Source: Pyrus communis
Lineage: Eukaryota; Streptophyta; Magnoliopsida; Rosales; Rosaceae
Assembly: GCF_963583255.1 (NCBI RefSeq)
Contig: NC_084806.1
Coordinates: 24,488,735-24,552,734 of the forward strand
Length of the DNA: 64,000 nucleotides
Reading direction: 5' to 3'
Shown: piece by piece, positions 35,274 through 45,727 of the stretch
Position numbering within the stretch: the first letter of the stretch is position 1
Layout: each line of letters opens with the position of its first letter
Translations under genes and position numbers: made by a program
The notes under the pieces: generated by a model
What the model was told of the DNA's origin: nothing
The model's input: only the letters and a program-made list of their open reading frames with translations
Databases searched by the model: none

Positions 35274-36379
35274 CTAGTTTTGATCAACACATATCTTCAT
35301 CCCTTCTACCAATGGAATAATAACTAGTTTGCATTTCGACATACCGGTTTCTTCCAACAAGTCAAGAATGTACTTCCTTTCTGGTAGAAATATCCCAGAC
35401 TTGCATCTTGACACTTCAATCCTAAGGAAATATTTTAATGAACCGAGATTTTTCATTTCAAATTTCGTGGATAAATATTTTTGCAAGGTCGCTTGCTCAA
35501 CAGGATCGTTACGGGCAACCACCATATCATCCACATATACAATGAAAGATATAATATTTTCGTTCTGGCCTTTTAGGAATAATGTGTGATCCCAATTACT
35601 CTCCTGTAACCGAATGCTCTCATGGACTTAGTGAACCTACCAAACCAAGCTCTCGGAGACTGCTTCAATCCCTACAATGACTTCCTGAGCCTACATATCT
35701 TGTGTTTTCGCATGCCCGAATCATTACACAATGGTGGAACGTCCATGTAAATCTCCTCGGTTAGATCTCTATGGATGAACACATTTTTTACATCGAATTG
35801 TTGCAACAACCAATCTAGGTTCGCTGGTAAAGACAGTAGGACACGAACTGTATTGATCTTAGCCACTGGTGCGAGTGTATCCATGTAGTAGATGCCATAT
35901 TTCTGTGTATACCCCTTCGCCACCAATCTCGTTTTAAAGCGATCCACCATTTCATCCGCTTTGTATTTCACTGTATAGACACATTTGCATCCCACATGTT
36001 TCTTTCTGGCTGGTAAGTCTGTTATTTCCCAAGTAGCAATCTTCTTCAAGGATCTCAATTCCTCGTTCATTGCATCCTTCCAACGGGAATCCACTAAGGC
36101 TTCTTGCACATTGTTAGGAATAGCTACAGTAGACAATTGATGTACAAATGACTTATTTGATTCAGACAGGTGATGGGTAGACACATAATTATTTAATGGG
36201 TATCTCACTCTTGAATCGGAACTTGGTTCACTCACATAATACTTGTGTTCACACTTAGGATCCGCCTCATAAGTGGGTTTAGGAATACCTTGGTTAATAC
36301 GCTCGAAAAGAGGACGAAGTGGAGGTGCATCCAGTGTAGAAGACGATTGGTTATGCATATTAACAAGAGATGAGTTCAT
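35274..36379 (-). pseudogene. Copia reverse transcriptase
   Basis: 36379-35672 carries the linker and N-terminal RT (GCKCVYTVKYKADEMVDRFK, KTRLVAKGYTQKYG, FDVKNVFIHRDLTEEIYMD). 35534-35274 carries the palm with an intact YVDDMV catalytic box, then NLGSLKYFLRIEV. A frameshift separates the two near 35600-35670. Confidence 0.82.
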
Positions 36380-36559
36380 ATTCTAACCTGAGACAACTTC
36401 TAAGGCATAATCACGAGCTAGCTGTTGTTGCTTGGTTTCATTTAAAACCATGGGCTAAAACTCCTCAAGCAGAGAACTTATGGGCATGTCTTCCTCCCGA
36501 GGTTAAAGGGCCAGTTCTTGGTTCGTTAGCTGCTATTCAGTGGTTCGATCAGTAGGCTG

Positions 36560-36854
36560 CTATTCAATCAGTTGTTGGTTAGTGGGCTGCTGTTTAGTGG
36601 CCTGCTGATCACCAAAGGTCGTGGGCTCCAAATGTGGTAACTGCTTTTCATGTAGCTCATTTCTGGCCGTAGGGAAATAATAAAAAAATTGAACTTCATC
36701 ACCTCGATACTCCTGTTGAAGTAAAGACGCATAGGAACTCAAGAACATTTCCTTCTCATGGAAAATCATATCCGGAGTGATAAACATCTTCTTAGTCGAA
36801 GGATGATAACAACGATATCCCTTTGGGTTAAAGGCATGACCCAAAAACACGCAA
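36560..36854 (-). pseudogene. Copia integrase C-terminal part
   Basis: CVFLGHAFNPKGYRCYHPST and the following MFITPDMIFHE are the conserved end of copia integrase. The frame is cut at 36855 by the hAT-like element. Upstream sequence (in protein terms) resumes at 38093 with KLEPRALHC. Confidence 0.8.
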
Positions 36855-38092
36855 CTATGGGTGGGCAAACGGGTATAGGAACCGCAGGTCGGGGTGGGTA
36901 TAGGCCAGTTCTAATTTTTTAATAAGAGAAACTGGGCGAGCGGGGTGGGGAGGGCAGGCTTTGAAATTTTAAAGGCGGGCTAGTTCCAGATATATAGGAA
37001 AACGGGGCTTCGGATTGGCCCATTTGTAATTGTAATGGACGGCCCAGCAACCTTAAGTCCTCAACAATATCGCCTCTACAACTGATTCTCTTGCCCTCTT
37101 ACTTTATAAGTCTAGAGTCTGTCTCTCAGACTTTAGCTAACACACTTTTTTTTTTCTCTCTCTCTCTCTATCTCTCTATCTTTCACTCCCAATCGGAAAT
37201 GGATATGATCCCCACCACTCGCCAGACCCAAAAAATCCCACCCAAACCTGATTACTCAACGGTAGTCATCCACGACAACGATGACTCCGAGTTCGATCGA
37301 CAAAGCAAGCATAAGAGCTCTAACTTGGAACTCGACCTCTACACTGCTATGGTCTATAAGGGTAATGCCGATAAAGACGAAGACAATGATGCCTCTCTCC
37401 CTCCGTTTCTCAAACGCATCCCCAAGAACATCGGCAGCAGAGCCGCAATTGATTACTTTAAGACTGAAAATGAAGATGAAAATGGCAACGATTTTGGCAC
37501 AATGATCATCAAGCCCAATCAAAACTAAACCACGAGGAGGTCGTGTGACTTTAAGCAAGCATCGTTCGATGATGATAAAGATAGTAATGGGTTCTCGACC
37601 TTTGTGGTGAGGCCATCGAGTGAAAGAGTCGGTCAGCGGGACCGTGATGAAAAGGATGAGCAATGGCGCTAGTTCGAGATGAGTAAGGCAGTGGTGAGTA
37701 TGGAGGTTGAATTGAACATGAAAATCCAACTTCGAATTCTCCACTGCCTCGCGAGCTTGCCACTCGCTGTTCAACCCAACGATTAGCTCGTGAAATCGCT
37801 TCGATGAAATCTCGGCAGGCGACAGAGTCTTTATCACTATCGGTACCAGAATTGCTCCTCATTCTGCTTTAATCTCAGTATGCCCAAAATAAAAAAAAAA
37901 ATTTTAAAAATAAATAAATAAATAAAATCAGTAATTAGACCCGTGGACCCGCCTCGAATCAAACGGGCCAAGTTAGGTCCAATTCCCAAACTCAAAATCC
38001 CTTTACCTGGCCCAACCCACCCCATTACATTTTAAAATGGGTAGGGTTAGGTTCCTCCAAATTTGGGCCCAGTTTGACCCGTGCCCAGCCCT
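36855..38092. mobile_element. hAT-like element carrying a captured gene fragment
   Basis: The ends are CTATGGGTGGGCAAACGGGT at the left and, inverted, AGGGCTGGGCACGGGT at the right, hAT-style. The flanking 8-mers ACACGCAA (36847-36854) and ACATGCAA (38093-38100) form a near-perfect 8-bp duplication. Removing the insert restores the copia integrase frame across the junction. No transposase is visible. The interior holds the 5' part of a kinase gene (37060-37735). Confidence 0.75.
37199..37735 (+). pseudogene. Captured 5' end of a SIK1/MAP4K-like protein kinase gene
   Basis: An ATG at 37199 opens a 110-codon frame with DYSTVVIHDNDD, LYTAMVYKGNADKDEDND, SLPPFLKRIPKN and DFGTMIIKPNQN. After a TAA at 37526-37528 and a frame change the same protein continues as GFSTFVVRPSSERVGQRD and then MSKAVVSMEVE. 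This motif series matches, from memory, the acidic N-terminal region of plant Ste20/Hippo-like kinase SIK1 (a MAP4K), upstream of its kinase domain, which is absent here. A CT-rich leader and a TATA-like ACTTTATAAG at 37100 suggest that the promoter and 5' UTR were taken too. Stops make it non-functional as a kinase. Confidence 0.65.
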
Positions 38093-38471
38093 ACATGCAA
38101 TGAAGGGCCCGAGGCTCAAGTTTACTTTTCCGTTGGGGAGAATAAATGTGAACAAAAGCAACACGCTCTAAGACCCACGGGGGAAAAATCAAAATTGGCT
38201 GGCAACTAGTCTGAGCCATGAGGGCCTGAAATAGTGTCTGGAAGTCGAAAGTGCGAGAAGGAAGACGATTAATAAGATACGTTGCGGATGTAAGTGCTTC
38301 ACCCTAATAATTTAGAGGACGATGTGCCTCAATAAGCGAGGCACAAACCACTTCTAACAAGTATCTATTTTTCCATTCGGCAACCCCATTCTGTTGAGGG
38401 GTATACAGGCACATGGTCTGATGAACAATACCATGCATACAAAGGAAGGAATGAAGTTTCATATTAACATA
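38093..38471 (-). pseudogene. Copia integrase, middle part
   Basis: On the - strand it reads integrase-type sequence ending KLEPRALHC at the hAT junction. The tract is cut at 38472 by Athila-like element 2 and continues at 47717 after the duplicated ACATA. Confidence 0.65.
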
Positions 38472-40473
38472 TGATGTGAGAATTACTTGACACTCAAATT
38501 AAACCCTCGTTTGACAATTGTAGTAGAATGGATAAGTGAGGGATCGTTCTAGACCGGGGATTAGGAGGGCTTGCTAAAACCTTCTAAATTGACTTAAAAA
38601 CATAAAAACACAATATAAAACACTATTTAATGCTCGAAGAAAGCAAAACTAAAAATAAGGAAGATTAAGACTAAGACTTCAACGAAATAGGGGGGAATTG
38701 GATTTGGACGAATTTAAACTAAAATGAATACTTGGAAACAAAACAAATTGTAAATATGGATTTGACGGAAATGAATGGATGGGAAGCTAGCTAAGGGTTC
38801 TTTCTCTACACATGATATTTATGCATATGAATCAATTTCCAGTTATTCCTTCATTGAATTATGAACGACAATGCCCCAAATTAACCGTGACATCACTAGT
38901 TAACCCTCAGATTTTCCTTATATTATTGGATTGGATGGCATCATTCGACAACCCAAAACATTCTCAAAAGTTCCCTACATGCCATCATAATAGAGATACA
39001 ATCGAAGATCATTAAGAATAATGAAAACCATAAGCATTGACAAAGCATTTGCAACTATGACATCATGTTACTCATGCTAAGAATTAAACTTAACGCGATC
39101 GTGACAAGCGACCTTCACTACTTTCAAGTATAAGTTAGTAACGATTATGTGAAACCTTCTTAAACTTTAGCCACATATTCATGCATGCTAATTAAGTGTC
39201 GACCCTCAATCAACAAACACAAATAAGTTAATCATCAAATAGTTAAGCCAATTGCATTCATGAATCAAGAGTTCATAACCGGAATTCATCAATTCATATC
39301 ACATAAATAATCATGGTATTGAAATCACCCCTAGCCAAAAAGGGTTTAGTTCCTCATAACTTTGAAATCAAAGAAACACCTAAACATTCCAACAACTCAA
39401 ACTTGAATTGTATGAACGTTTAGGCACTCTTCTCTTCCATTCCTCATATTACAAAACAAAGAGAATTGAATTTAAACATTGAAATCAAAGAAACGCGTAA
39501 ACATTCCAACAACTCAAACGTGAATTGTATGAACGTTTAGGCCCTCTTCTCTTCGTCTTCGTTGTAGCACAAGGACTAAGGGATGTTGTTGGTGTGTTGA
39601 ATGGATTGGGGGATTATGGAAATGGAAGAAATGGAGGAGAAAGGGAAGGGAATGGTGCAGAAAATGGAGAGACTTTTGGCTAGGGAGAAGATGGAAGTGT
39701 TTGTGGTGTGTTGTGTATGAAAAATGAGATGTTCTTGAATGAATGAATGCAATGGTATTTATAGGAGTAGTGGAGGGAACATATGGCTATGTCATTTGTA
39801 GGTGAAGTAGGTGGATGTTGTAGGTGAAGTAGGTGGATGTTAGGTGAAGTAGGTGGATGTTGTAGGTGAAGTAGGTGGATGTTGTAGGTGGATGTTGTAG
39901 GTGATTATGAGTGATAAGTGATAAGTGTATGATATGTTAAGTGATAAGTGAATGATTATGATAAGTGATAAATGAATGTATGATATGATAAGTGGTGAAT
40001 GATATGTGGTGTGTGATAAGCGATATGTGATAAGTGATTGAGTGTATGATATGATAAGTGGTGAATGATATGTGATAAGTGATATGTGTTAAGTGATATG
40101 TGGTGTATGATATGTGATAGTGTGGAATGTTGGAATGTTATGCACGGCTAAGGATAAAGGAAAGGTTTAAATGTCCTAAAACTAAAGGGAACAAGGTTCC
40201 AACACTTTGGTCTTTAATTAGGTCTTCAATTTCGTCCAACACTTTGGTCTTTAATTAGGTCTTCAATTTCGTCCAACACTTTGGCTTCAAGCATAAGCTA
40301 TCCGTCCTTAGCCCAAAAGTGCTCCAAAAGTCTCCAAAATGCATCTTTTTGCTCCTTTAGCCCTTTGGACCTACAAACACACGAAAATAGCTTAAAGTAC
40401 TAAAATAACTAAAGAAACATAACGTAAATGCACGAGAACAAGCTATTTAAGTCGCATGAATATGCTCCTATCA
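38472..40473 (-). repeat. 3' LTR of Athila-like element 2
   Basis: 2002 bp. It contains tandem GTAGGTGGATGTT units (39795-39905) and a GTGATAAGTGATATGT-type array (39905-40120). It has one 13-bp unit more than the 5' LTR. Confidence 0.92.
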
Positions 40474-40490
40474 AATACCCCCACACTTAT
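40474..40490 (-). other. Polypurine tract of element 2
   Basis: AAGTGTGGGGGTATT on the - strand lies directly before the 3' LTR. Confidence 0.8.
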
Positions 40491-42290
40491 CTTTTGCTAG
40501 TCCTCGAGCAAAACAAAACAAAAGAACACGAAACTAGACAAAACGAACAAAACACAACCTACACCTTCCAATAATCGTCTCACGGATTTCCAATGCACAA
40601 GACAAGTTAAAAATCATTATTCCCATAGATTTTAGTCATCTTCACACTTGAATACATTCTTAATCATAGTCACCACATACTATTTCACAATTAAGCATTT
40701 AAAACCATGTTTTGAATGTAGTAACATGCCTTAGAGAATTTGCTCAAATCCTTACAAGATATGCTCTCGTTTTTCACACAGATTTTCTGACTACACACCC
40801 TAAACTAGTTATATGTGAGAAGATTGATGTAATCATAAAAACAAACACTCACATATATGTATTTCAAAGGAAGCAATTTCTGGAGTTAATAAGCATGTTT
40901 AGATATGATCTCATGAATGGAATGCTACTATTTAGACGCGAGAACCAGTGATACCATAAGCTCATACCAAGTTCAAACTCCACAAATTGAAATACACAAC
41001 ACTCAAGATAGAAGTCAAGGGTTGTAACGGGGCTTGGGGTATGTGGATAACAAAGAAGGGATATGGAAAACAAAGGTTTTTAAAGAAATAATGAGCAAAG
41101 CATTTGAATCAACTTAGAATTCACTTTTGAATGAAAACTCAACTTTTGAACAAAAAGGGAGAATTTAGACAATTTACACCCAGAATTGGTGTTTTGGAAC
41201 CTTTCTTCAATCACTTATTCTTTCATTTTTTTTCTTTTCTCTTTTTTTTTTTTTTCCTTTTTTTTTTTTTTTTTTGAATCTCAAAACATCAACACTTAAA
41301 CATTCTCTCCCCCACACTTATTTTCTTTCATAATGTAACTCAAAAGGAATTCAATTAAGTCATGCTCACTATCTTTTAAGAACAAGGGTGGGGATTGTCC
41401 TAAACTAGGCTAGGTGAGGAAAATGTGGGTAAACAAAGAATAAAGGCTAAACAAGGCTCAACGGGGTTAAAACTTACAACATATACGAAGTATGGGAAGT
41501 AAGGCTATTTGGCTATGGTGGTGGTCACTACACAACTTCTTCTTGAATATGTGTTATGCAAATCAATAACATGCTTTGAATGAAATGGGCATGAGTTCTA
41601 GCATTTGGAACTATATGATAAAACGCCTTCTAAGTAGTAACCAAGCAAAGAATAATGAGATCATGCAACGACTTTAGAAAACAAGAAATCACAGATTATA
41701 CTCTCCAACGAACGTTATAGGCTCAAGTCTCTCAGGGTTGTAGCGTTTGTTTGAGTTCCTTCCTTCAAGCATGTTACAAAAACGAATTTTTCTTTTATGA
41801 TTGCATGTGAAGTCATACATTATAACCATAACCAAGCATATACCAAGAGTAAATCAAACTTTTCTCTATGTTTATAACTCTTTCTAACCGTCATGCAATT
41901 ATAAACCAAATCCTTATCATTGTGTTGGAAGGTACCCTAAGACACAAACACACAAAAACGACTTTTAAAACAACTCTTTTTGGGTTTTTCAAAACAATTT
42001 TTCAAATTTTTATGGGATTTTCGAATTATAAAACAAAACACACTAAAACACTCTAAAACAACTTAAAAACACCTTAAAACAGCAAGGAACAACATTTGAA
42101 GTTATGGGTGATAAAATCCCACGAATTTGCATTAAATAAACTTAGTTACCCCTCCACACTTAAATCAAACATTGTCCTCAATGTTTTAAGCATATGGTTC
42201 ACACAAAACATAAGTAAACACACAAAAAACATTTAAACATACTAAACATGGCAGAATGTAATTAACAAAGAGAAGAGTTTAGGGACGCAA
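40491..42290 (-). other. Non-coding 3' internal region of element 2
   Basis: Homologous to 9593-11340 of element 1, including long T runs at 41228-41275 and the ATTGAGGACAATGTTTGATT motif near 42165 on the - strand. No coding frame is conserved between the copies. Confidence 0.6.
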
Positions 42291-43030
42291 ATCTGGTTAT
42301 GGAGTGTAAATTCCCTCTTCTCCTTGGTGATTGCATTGAGGCTTTGATCTTTGTGATTCCACAGGCTTACTCTTGAACTGGTTTCCGCCCATCGTTGATT
42401 TTCCTTTGTGCTACTTCTTGAATTGGGCAGCAGGATGGTTCTTTTGGTCTCCCCCGAAGGTCTGAGCTTATCCCTTTTATCTGTTTCTTTGTTCAATCTG
42501 TGCAGGAGTGGTCCCTTCTCTGGAAGTGTATCAACCGTTGAAGATGACTACTCGAGAGCAACGCTAGGTAAGCAATCAGGAATAGGTTCCAGGCAGTTGG
42601 CTCCAGATCGGAAGACTGACTCCAAGTGCCGGCTGATTGCTTCTTTTACTTTGCCATGCGAGTAAGAACAAGGACAAAGAAAAAGACAGGGAAAGAGCAT
42701 GATATGAGATACTTTTGCTTTTGACCTTGATGATATGAGATACCTTTGCTTTTGAAGAAGCGGTGAATGAATCAGCACATGTATTTGTTGTGCTGTTTCC
42801 TCCTGGGTCATCTGTACTCCAGACATCTGGTATCATCTTTGGGGAAGAAGAAAGAATTTAGTATTTCGAAAGGCTTTGCTGGGAGTGCACCCTCAGAGGT
42901 GAGGGAGAGTTGGGCATTTTCTTCAGGTTTGCCCTGCCATAAAAGACGAAGGTCGACATATATAGAGATAATAGCAAGTGGTGGTACTTTTTACCTTTGT
43001 CGACAAACGTTTTGATCCCGCAACTCTGGC
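42291..43030. other. Shared segment upstream of the antisense ORF (element 2)
   Basis: Homologous to 11341-12280 with internal deletions and rearrangements. No conserved protein frame. Confidence 0.4.
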
Positions 43031-43479
43031 TTTTTTGAAATAGTGGCGCCTCTTCGATTTTTGAATACGCCTCTTCGATTTCTGAGCAGGCGCCCTTTCG
43101 ATTTCTGAGCGACACGTGGTAGTGCAGATGCGGCTCCTTTTGACAAAGCTGCACGCGTCTTCTGAAAAGCAGAGAAAGCGTCGCCGAACTTTGCGCTTGT
43201 CGGCTAAAGATGTGTAGTTGTGATGATGGCCGCCACGTGTTGTCTGAAAAGAAGAAATCTTTTGACAAAGTTGAACGCGCCTTCTGAAAAGCCGAGAAAG
43301 CGTCGCCTAAATTACGCCGGAAATTCCGGCTTTTTGAATTGGTGGACGCGTCGCCTTGGCTTTTTTATTGAGCTATCGATCACCACAACAAACACACTCT
43401 GAAGATTTCCCATTCTTGAAAATCGACTCCGGCCCTGTGAAATTTAACTCCATCCCTTCTCCTTGAACACTTTTGAAAA
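43031..43479 (+). promoter_or_regulatory. Promoter-like region of the antisense ORF (copy 2)
   Basis: It keeps the CGCCTCTTCGATTTCTGA-type repeats (43048-43110), two G-boxes CACGTG (43113-43118 and 43234-43239), the GAAAGCGTCGCC block and a TATA-like TTTTTTATTG at 43361, about 115 bp before the ATG. The order matches copy 1. Confidence 0.5.
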
Positions 43480-44151
43480 ATGGCAAACTCATCGAACCTT
43501 AGCTTGGAATTGAGCCTTAGCAGTGATACGGGCGCGCCGCGTCAAGGTAACGTATGGCGCCCTTCTTTCTTTTCTTCTAACGGTCCTCTCACAGGTGAAG
43601 ACTCCGTGATGCAGGACGCCACAACAGCTACAATAGTAGCTAGGAACCTCCTCACTCCGAAAGATAGTAGGCTGCTGTCAGGACGGTCCGATGAGTTGGC
43701 CGTTCAAGAGTCCCTCGCACTTAGTGTTCAGTGTGCGAGTTCTGTGTCCAACATGGGCCAACGCCTGCTTGCCCGCTCCCGTCAGGTGGAATCATTGATG
43801 GCAGAGGTGGAAAGTCTCAAGCAGGAGATCCAGCAGCTGAAGTATGAGAATAGAAGTTTGCACGTGCTTGCAAACAACTATTCGACGGGCATGAAGAGGA
43901 AGCTTGTTGAGCTGCAAGAATCTGAGGGTCGAATTCACTGTGACCGTCAAAGGCTTGCGTCTTATCTCCAGAGGCACCTTTTTCCTGGGTCATCCAGCGC
44001 TTGGCCAAGTATTGAAGCCTGGAATGCTCTAGCTCCGATGCCTCCCGCTCCGATGCCTTCCGCTTCGATGCTTCCCGCTTCTATGCCTTCTGCTTCTATG
44101 CCTTCCGCTTCTGCGCCTCGTAGTGGGGCTTCATGTAAACAACCTTTGTGA
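43480..44151 (+). CDS. Antisense ORF of the Athila-like family, coiled-coil protein (copy 2)
   Basis: 223 codons, intact, opposite to element 2. It is homologous to 12725-13384 from the first ATG to the KQPL end. The N-terminal leucine pattern is more regular here (NLSLELSLSSDT, LxLxLxL). The segment LLTPKDSRLLSG and the block QCASSVSNMGQRLLARSRQV precede a coiled coil at about residues 98-165. The tail repeats MP(S/P)AS units, one or two more than copy 1. The best-conserved part is the coiled coil, the most variable the tail. It lies in a very young element, so an open frame here alone proves little; the comparison with copy 1 is the informative evidence. Function unknown. Confidence 0.72.
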   Translation: MANSSNLSLELSLSSDTGAPRQGNVWRPSFFSSNGPLTGEDSVMQDATTATIVARNLLTPKDSRLLSGRSDELAVQESLALSVQCASSVSNMGQRLLARSRQVESLMAEVESLKQEIQQLKYENRSLHVLANNYSTGMKRKLVELQESEGRIHCDRQRLASYLQRHLFPGSSSAWPSIEAWNALAPMPPAPMPSASMLPASMPSASMPSASAPRSGASCKQPL

Positions 44152-44178
44152 AGCTCCACCTTTCTCCATGTTTAGTAT

Positions 44179-44202
44179 CTTTTTTTTTTTTTTTTTTTTT
44201 TT
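44179..44202. repeat. Poly-T tract after antisense ORF (copy 2)
   Basis: A run of T on the + strand between the antisense ORF and the end of the convergent gag-like ORF, as in element 1. Confidence 0.7.
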
Positions 44203-44214
44203 TTATAAATAAAA

Positions 44215-45549
44215 TCAAACGGCATGGAATTTATCTTTGAATGGGCGGTGATACTTGAAATGATCCGGTAATAGTTTAAATTCCAGATTGGATGCCTGAA
44301 TCATTAACCACATGTTAGTATAAAAGAAAATTGAAATTCGGGGAGGCGGCTTACCTGTGTGCTCCAAAATGAACTCCAGAATAAACACCCCTTCGAAAGT
44401 TATGACTTGTCCCGTGTCATAAAATCCAACTTCCTTGGGAATTGTGGTTTCAAATATGTCCTCTTTGATGCCTTCTACATCTTCTCCAGCCACTACCTTC
44501 TCTTGAATCATTCTTCTTGGTGTACAAAGTCCTTTGAAGAATTCAACACCATCTAAAACTTGTTGTGTTGCACCAAGAATTTGAATAGCATTTTGCACCT
44601 TTGGGAAGGCTTCCACGATGTCCTTTTTACTCTCTTCTTGGTTGGGAATCAAAAACCTGCTAGGAAAAGGGACATTGGGTGGAATAACATCAGAATAACA
44701 TGGAATTGGGACGTCCTTACTGGTGGTGGGTGGTTTAGAGGGCTTAGGGGGTTGCGGCAAGGGTTGTTCTACCCTTGCCGTGTGCATGTCTTCTTCCTCC
44801 TCCTCAATTAGCAGCTCTTCATCCACTTCTAGGCTATGTTTGGACATTTTTAGGTCAGCTCCAACCTCCATAACACTTCCCAAAGTGATAGCATTATGGA
44901 TTTCAAAATCTTCCTTCGAGTTTTCAATAGTTGAGTTGGAAAGTTCACTTTGCTCTTGAATTTGTTTCATGAACTCCATAATCTGCCCAAATTGCTCGTC
45001 CAATTTACCCAACTTCTTGTCTTGATTTTGTTCGTCCTGCGTCAAAGAGGTTAGTAATTGAAAATTTTTATCATTATCCATGGACATACTTGAACTTGAT
45101 TGGAATTGTTGTGGGGGAGGTTGTGGTGGCTGCATAGGTGTTGTATTGAACTCCTCATATGGTTGCCAATATGCTTCTTGTTGAGCCTCCTTGGCTTGAT
45201 TTTGTGACCCCTGCGCCAAAGAATTTATTTCATTAAGAATTTGAATATAATCTATTGGCGAACTTGAATTTAATTGAGCATATTGCATATGAAGTTGTGG
45301 TGGCTGCATAGGTCTTGAATAGAACTCCTCATATGGTTGCCAATATGCTTCACGTTGAACTTGTTGATCTTCCCACCATATAGAGTTTGAATGATCCCTC
45401 GAATCTTTTTGTGGACATTGATTGGCTTGAAATCCTTGCCTATATGAAGCACCAAATGTAGGGACACTCTGCATTGTGGTCCTTTCGGCATACGGCGACA
45501 ATTTAGAAGTAAGATTTGCCAATTGAGCTTGAATGCTAGCAAAATCCAT
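44215..45549 (-). CDS. gag-like ORF of Athila-like element 2
   Basis: 444 codons, uninterrupted, starting about 180 bp inside the 5' LTR. It begins MDFASIQAQLANLTSKL and has two copies of a module with AYWQPYEEF and MQPPQ. A coiled stretch follows (NQDKKLGKLDEQFGQIMEF), then an acidic and Pro-rich linker, and a conserved end (ETTIPKEVGFYDTGQVITFE). It ends shortly after LLPDHFKYH, which resembles the start of Athila pol, implying that the protease and enzyme domains were deleted in the family founder. No zinc knuckle is visible. The likely role is a structural or RNA-binding protein of the element, relying on an autonomous relative for enzymes. Element 3 carries a close relative at 62812. Confidence 0.75.
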   Translation of the reverse strand: MDFASIQAQLANLTSKLSPYAERTTMQSVPTFGASYRQGFQANQCPQKDSRDHSNSIWWEDQQVQREAYWQPYEEFYSRPMQPPQLHMQYAQLNSSSPIDYIQILNEINSLAQGSQNQAKEAQQEAYWQPYEEFNTTPMQPPQPPPQQFQSSSSMSMDNDKNFQLLTSLTQDEQNQDKKLGKLDEQFGQIMEFMKQIQEQSELSNSTIENSKEDFEIHNAITLGSVMEVGADLKMSKHSLEVDEELLIEEEEEDMHTARVEQPLPQPPKPSKPPTTSKDVPIPCYSDVIPPNVPFPSRFLIPNQEESKKDIVEAFPKVQNAIQILGATQQVLDGVEFFKGLCTPRRMIQEKVVAGEDVEGIKEDIFETTIPKEVGFYDTGQVITFEGVFILEFILEHTGKPPPRISIFFYTNMWLMIQASNLEFKLLPDHFKYHRPFKDKFHAV

Positions 45550-45705
45550 ATCTTACTTCTCTAGTACCTAAAATCAAAGAAAGAGAACTAAATCAAATAT
45601 CAAAAGTAACAACAAACAAAGAAAACAACACTAAGTTAGAAACTAAAACGAAAACAACTAAACCAAAAAAAAGAAAAGAACCAAGGGATTAGCAAAGTTG
45701 CTAAT

Positions 45706-45722
45706 CCCCGGCAACGGCGCCA
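45706..45722 (-). other. Primer binding site of element 2 (tRNA-Asp type)
   Basis: TGGCGCCGTTGCCGGGG on the - strand, five bases from the 5' LTR. Confidence 0.85.
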
Positions 45723-45727
45723 AAATT

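Noticed and set aside
39795..40120. Direct-repeat arrays in element 2 LTRs as a CRISPR-like array
   Set aside because: Units are contiguous 13- to 16-bp repeats without unique spacers, in a plant LTR.
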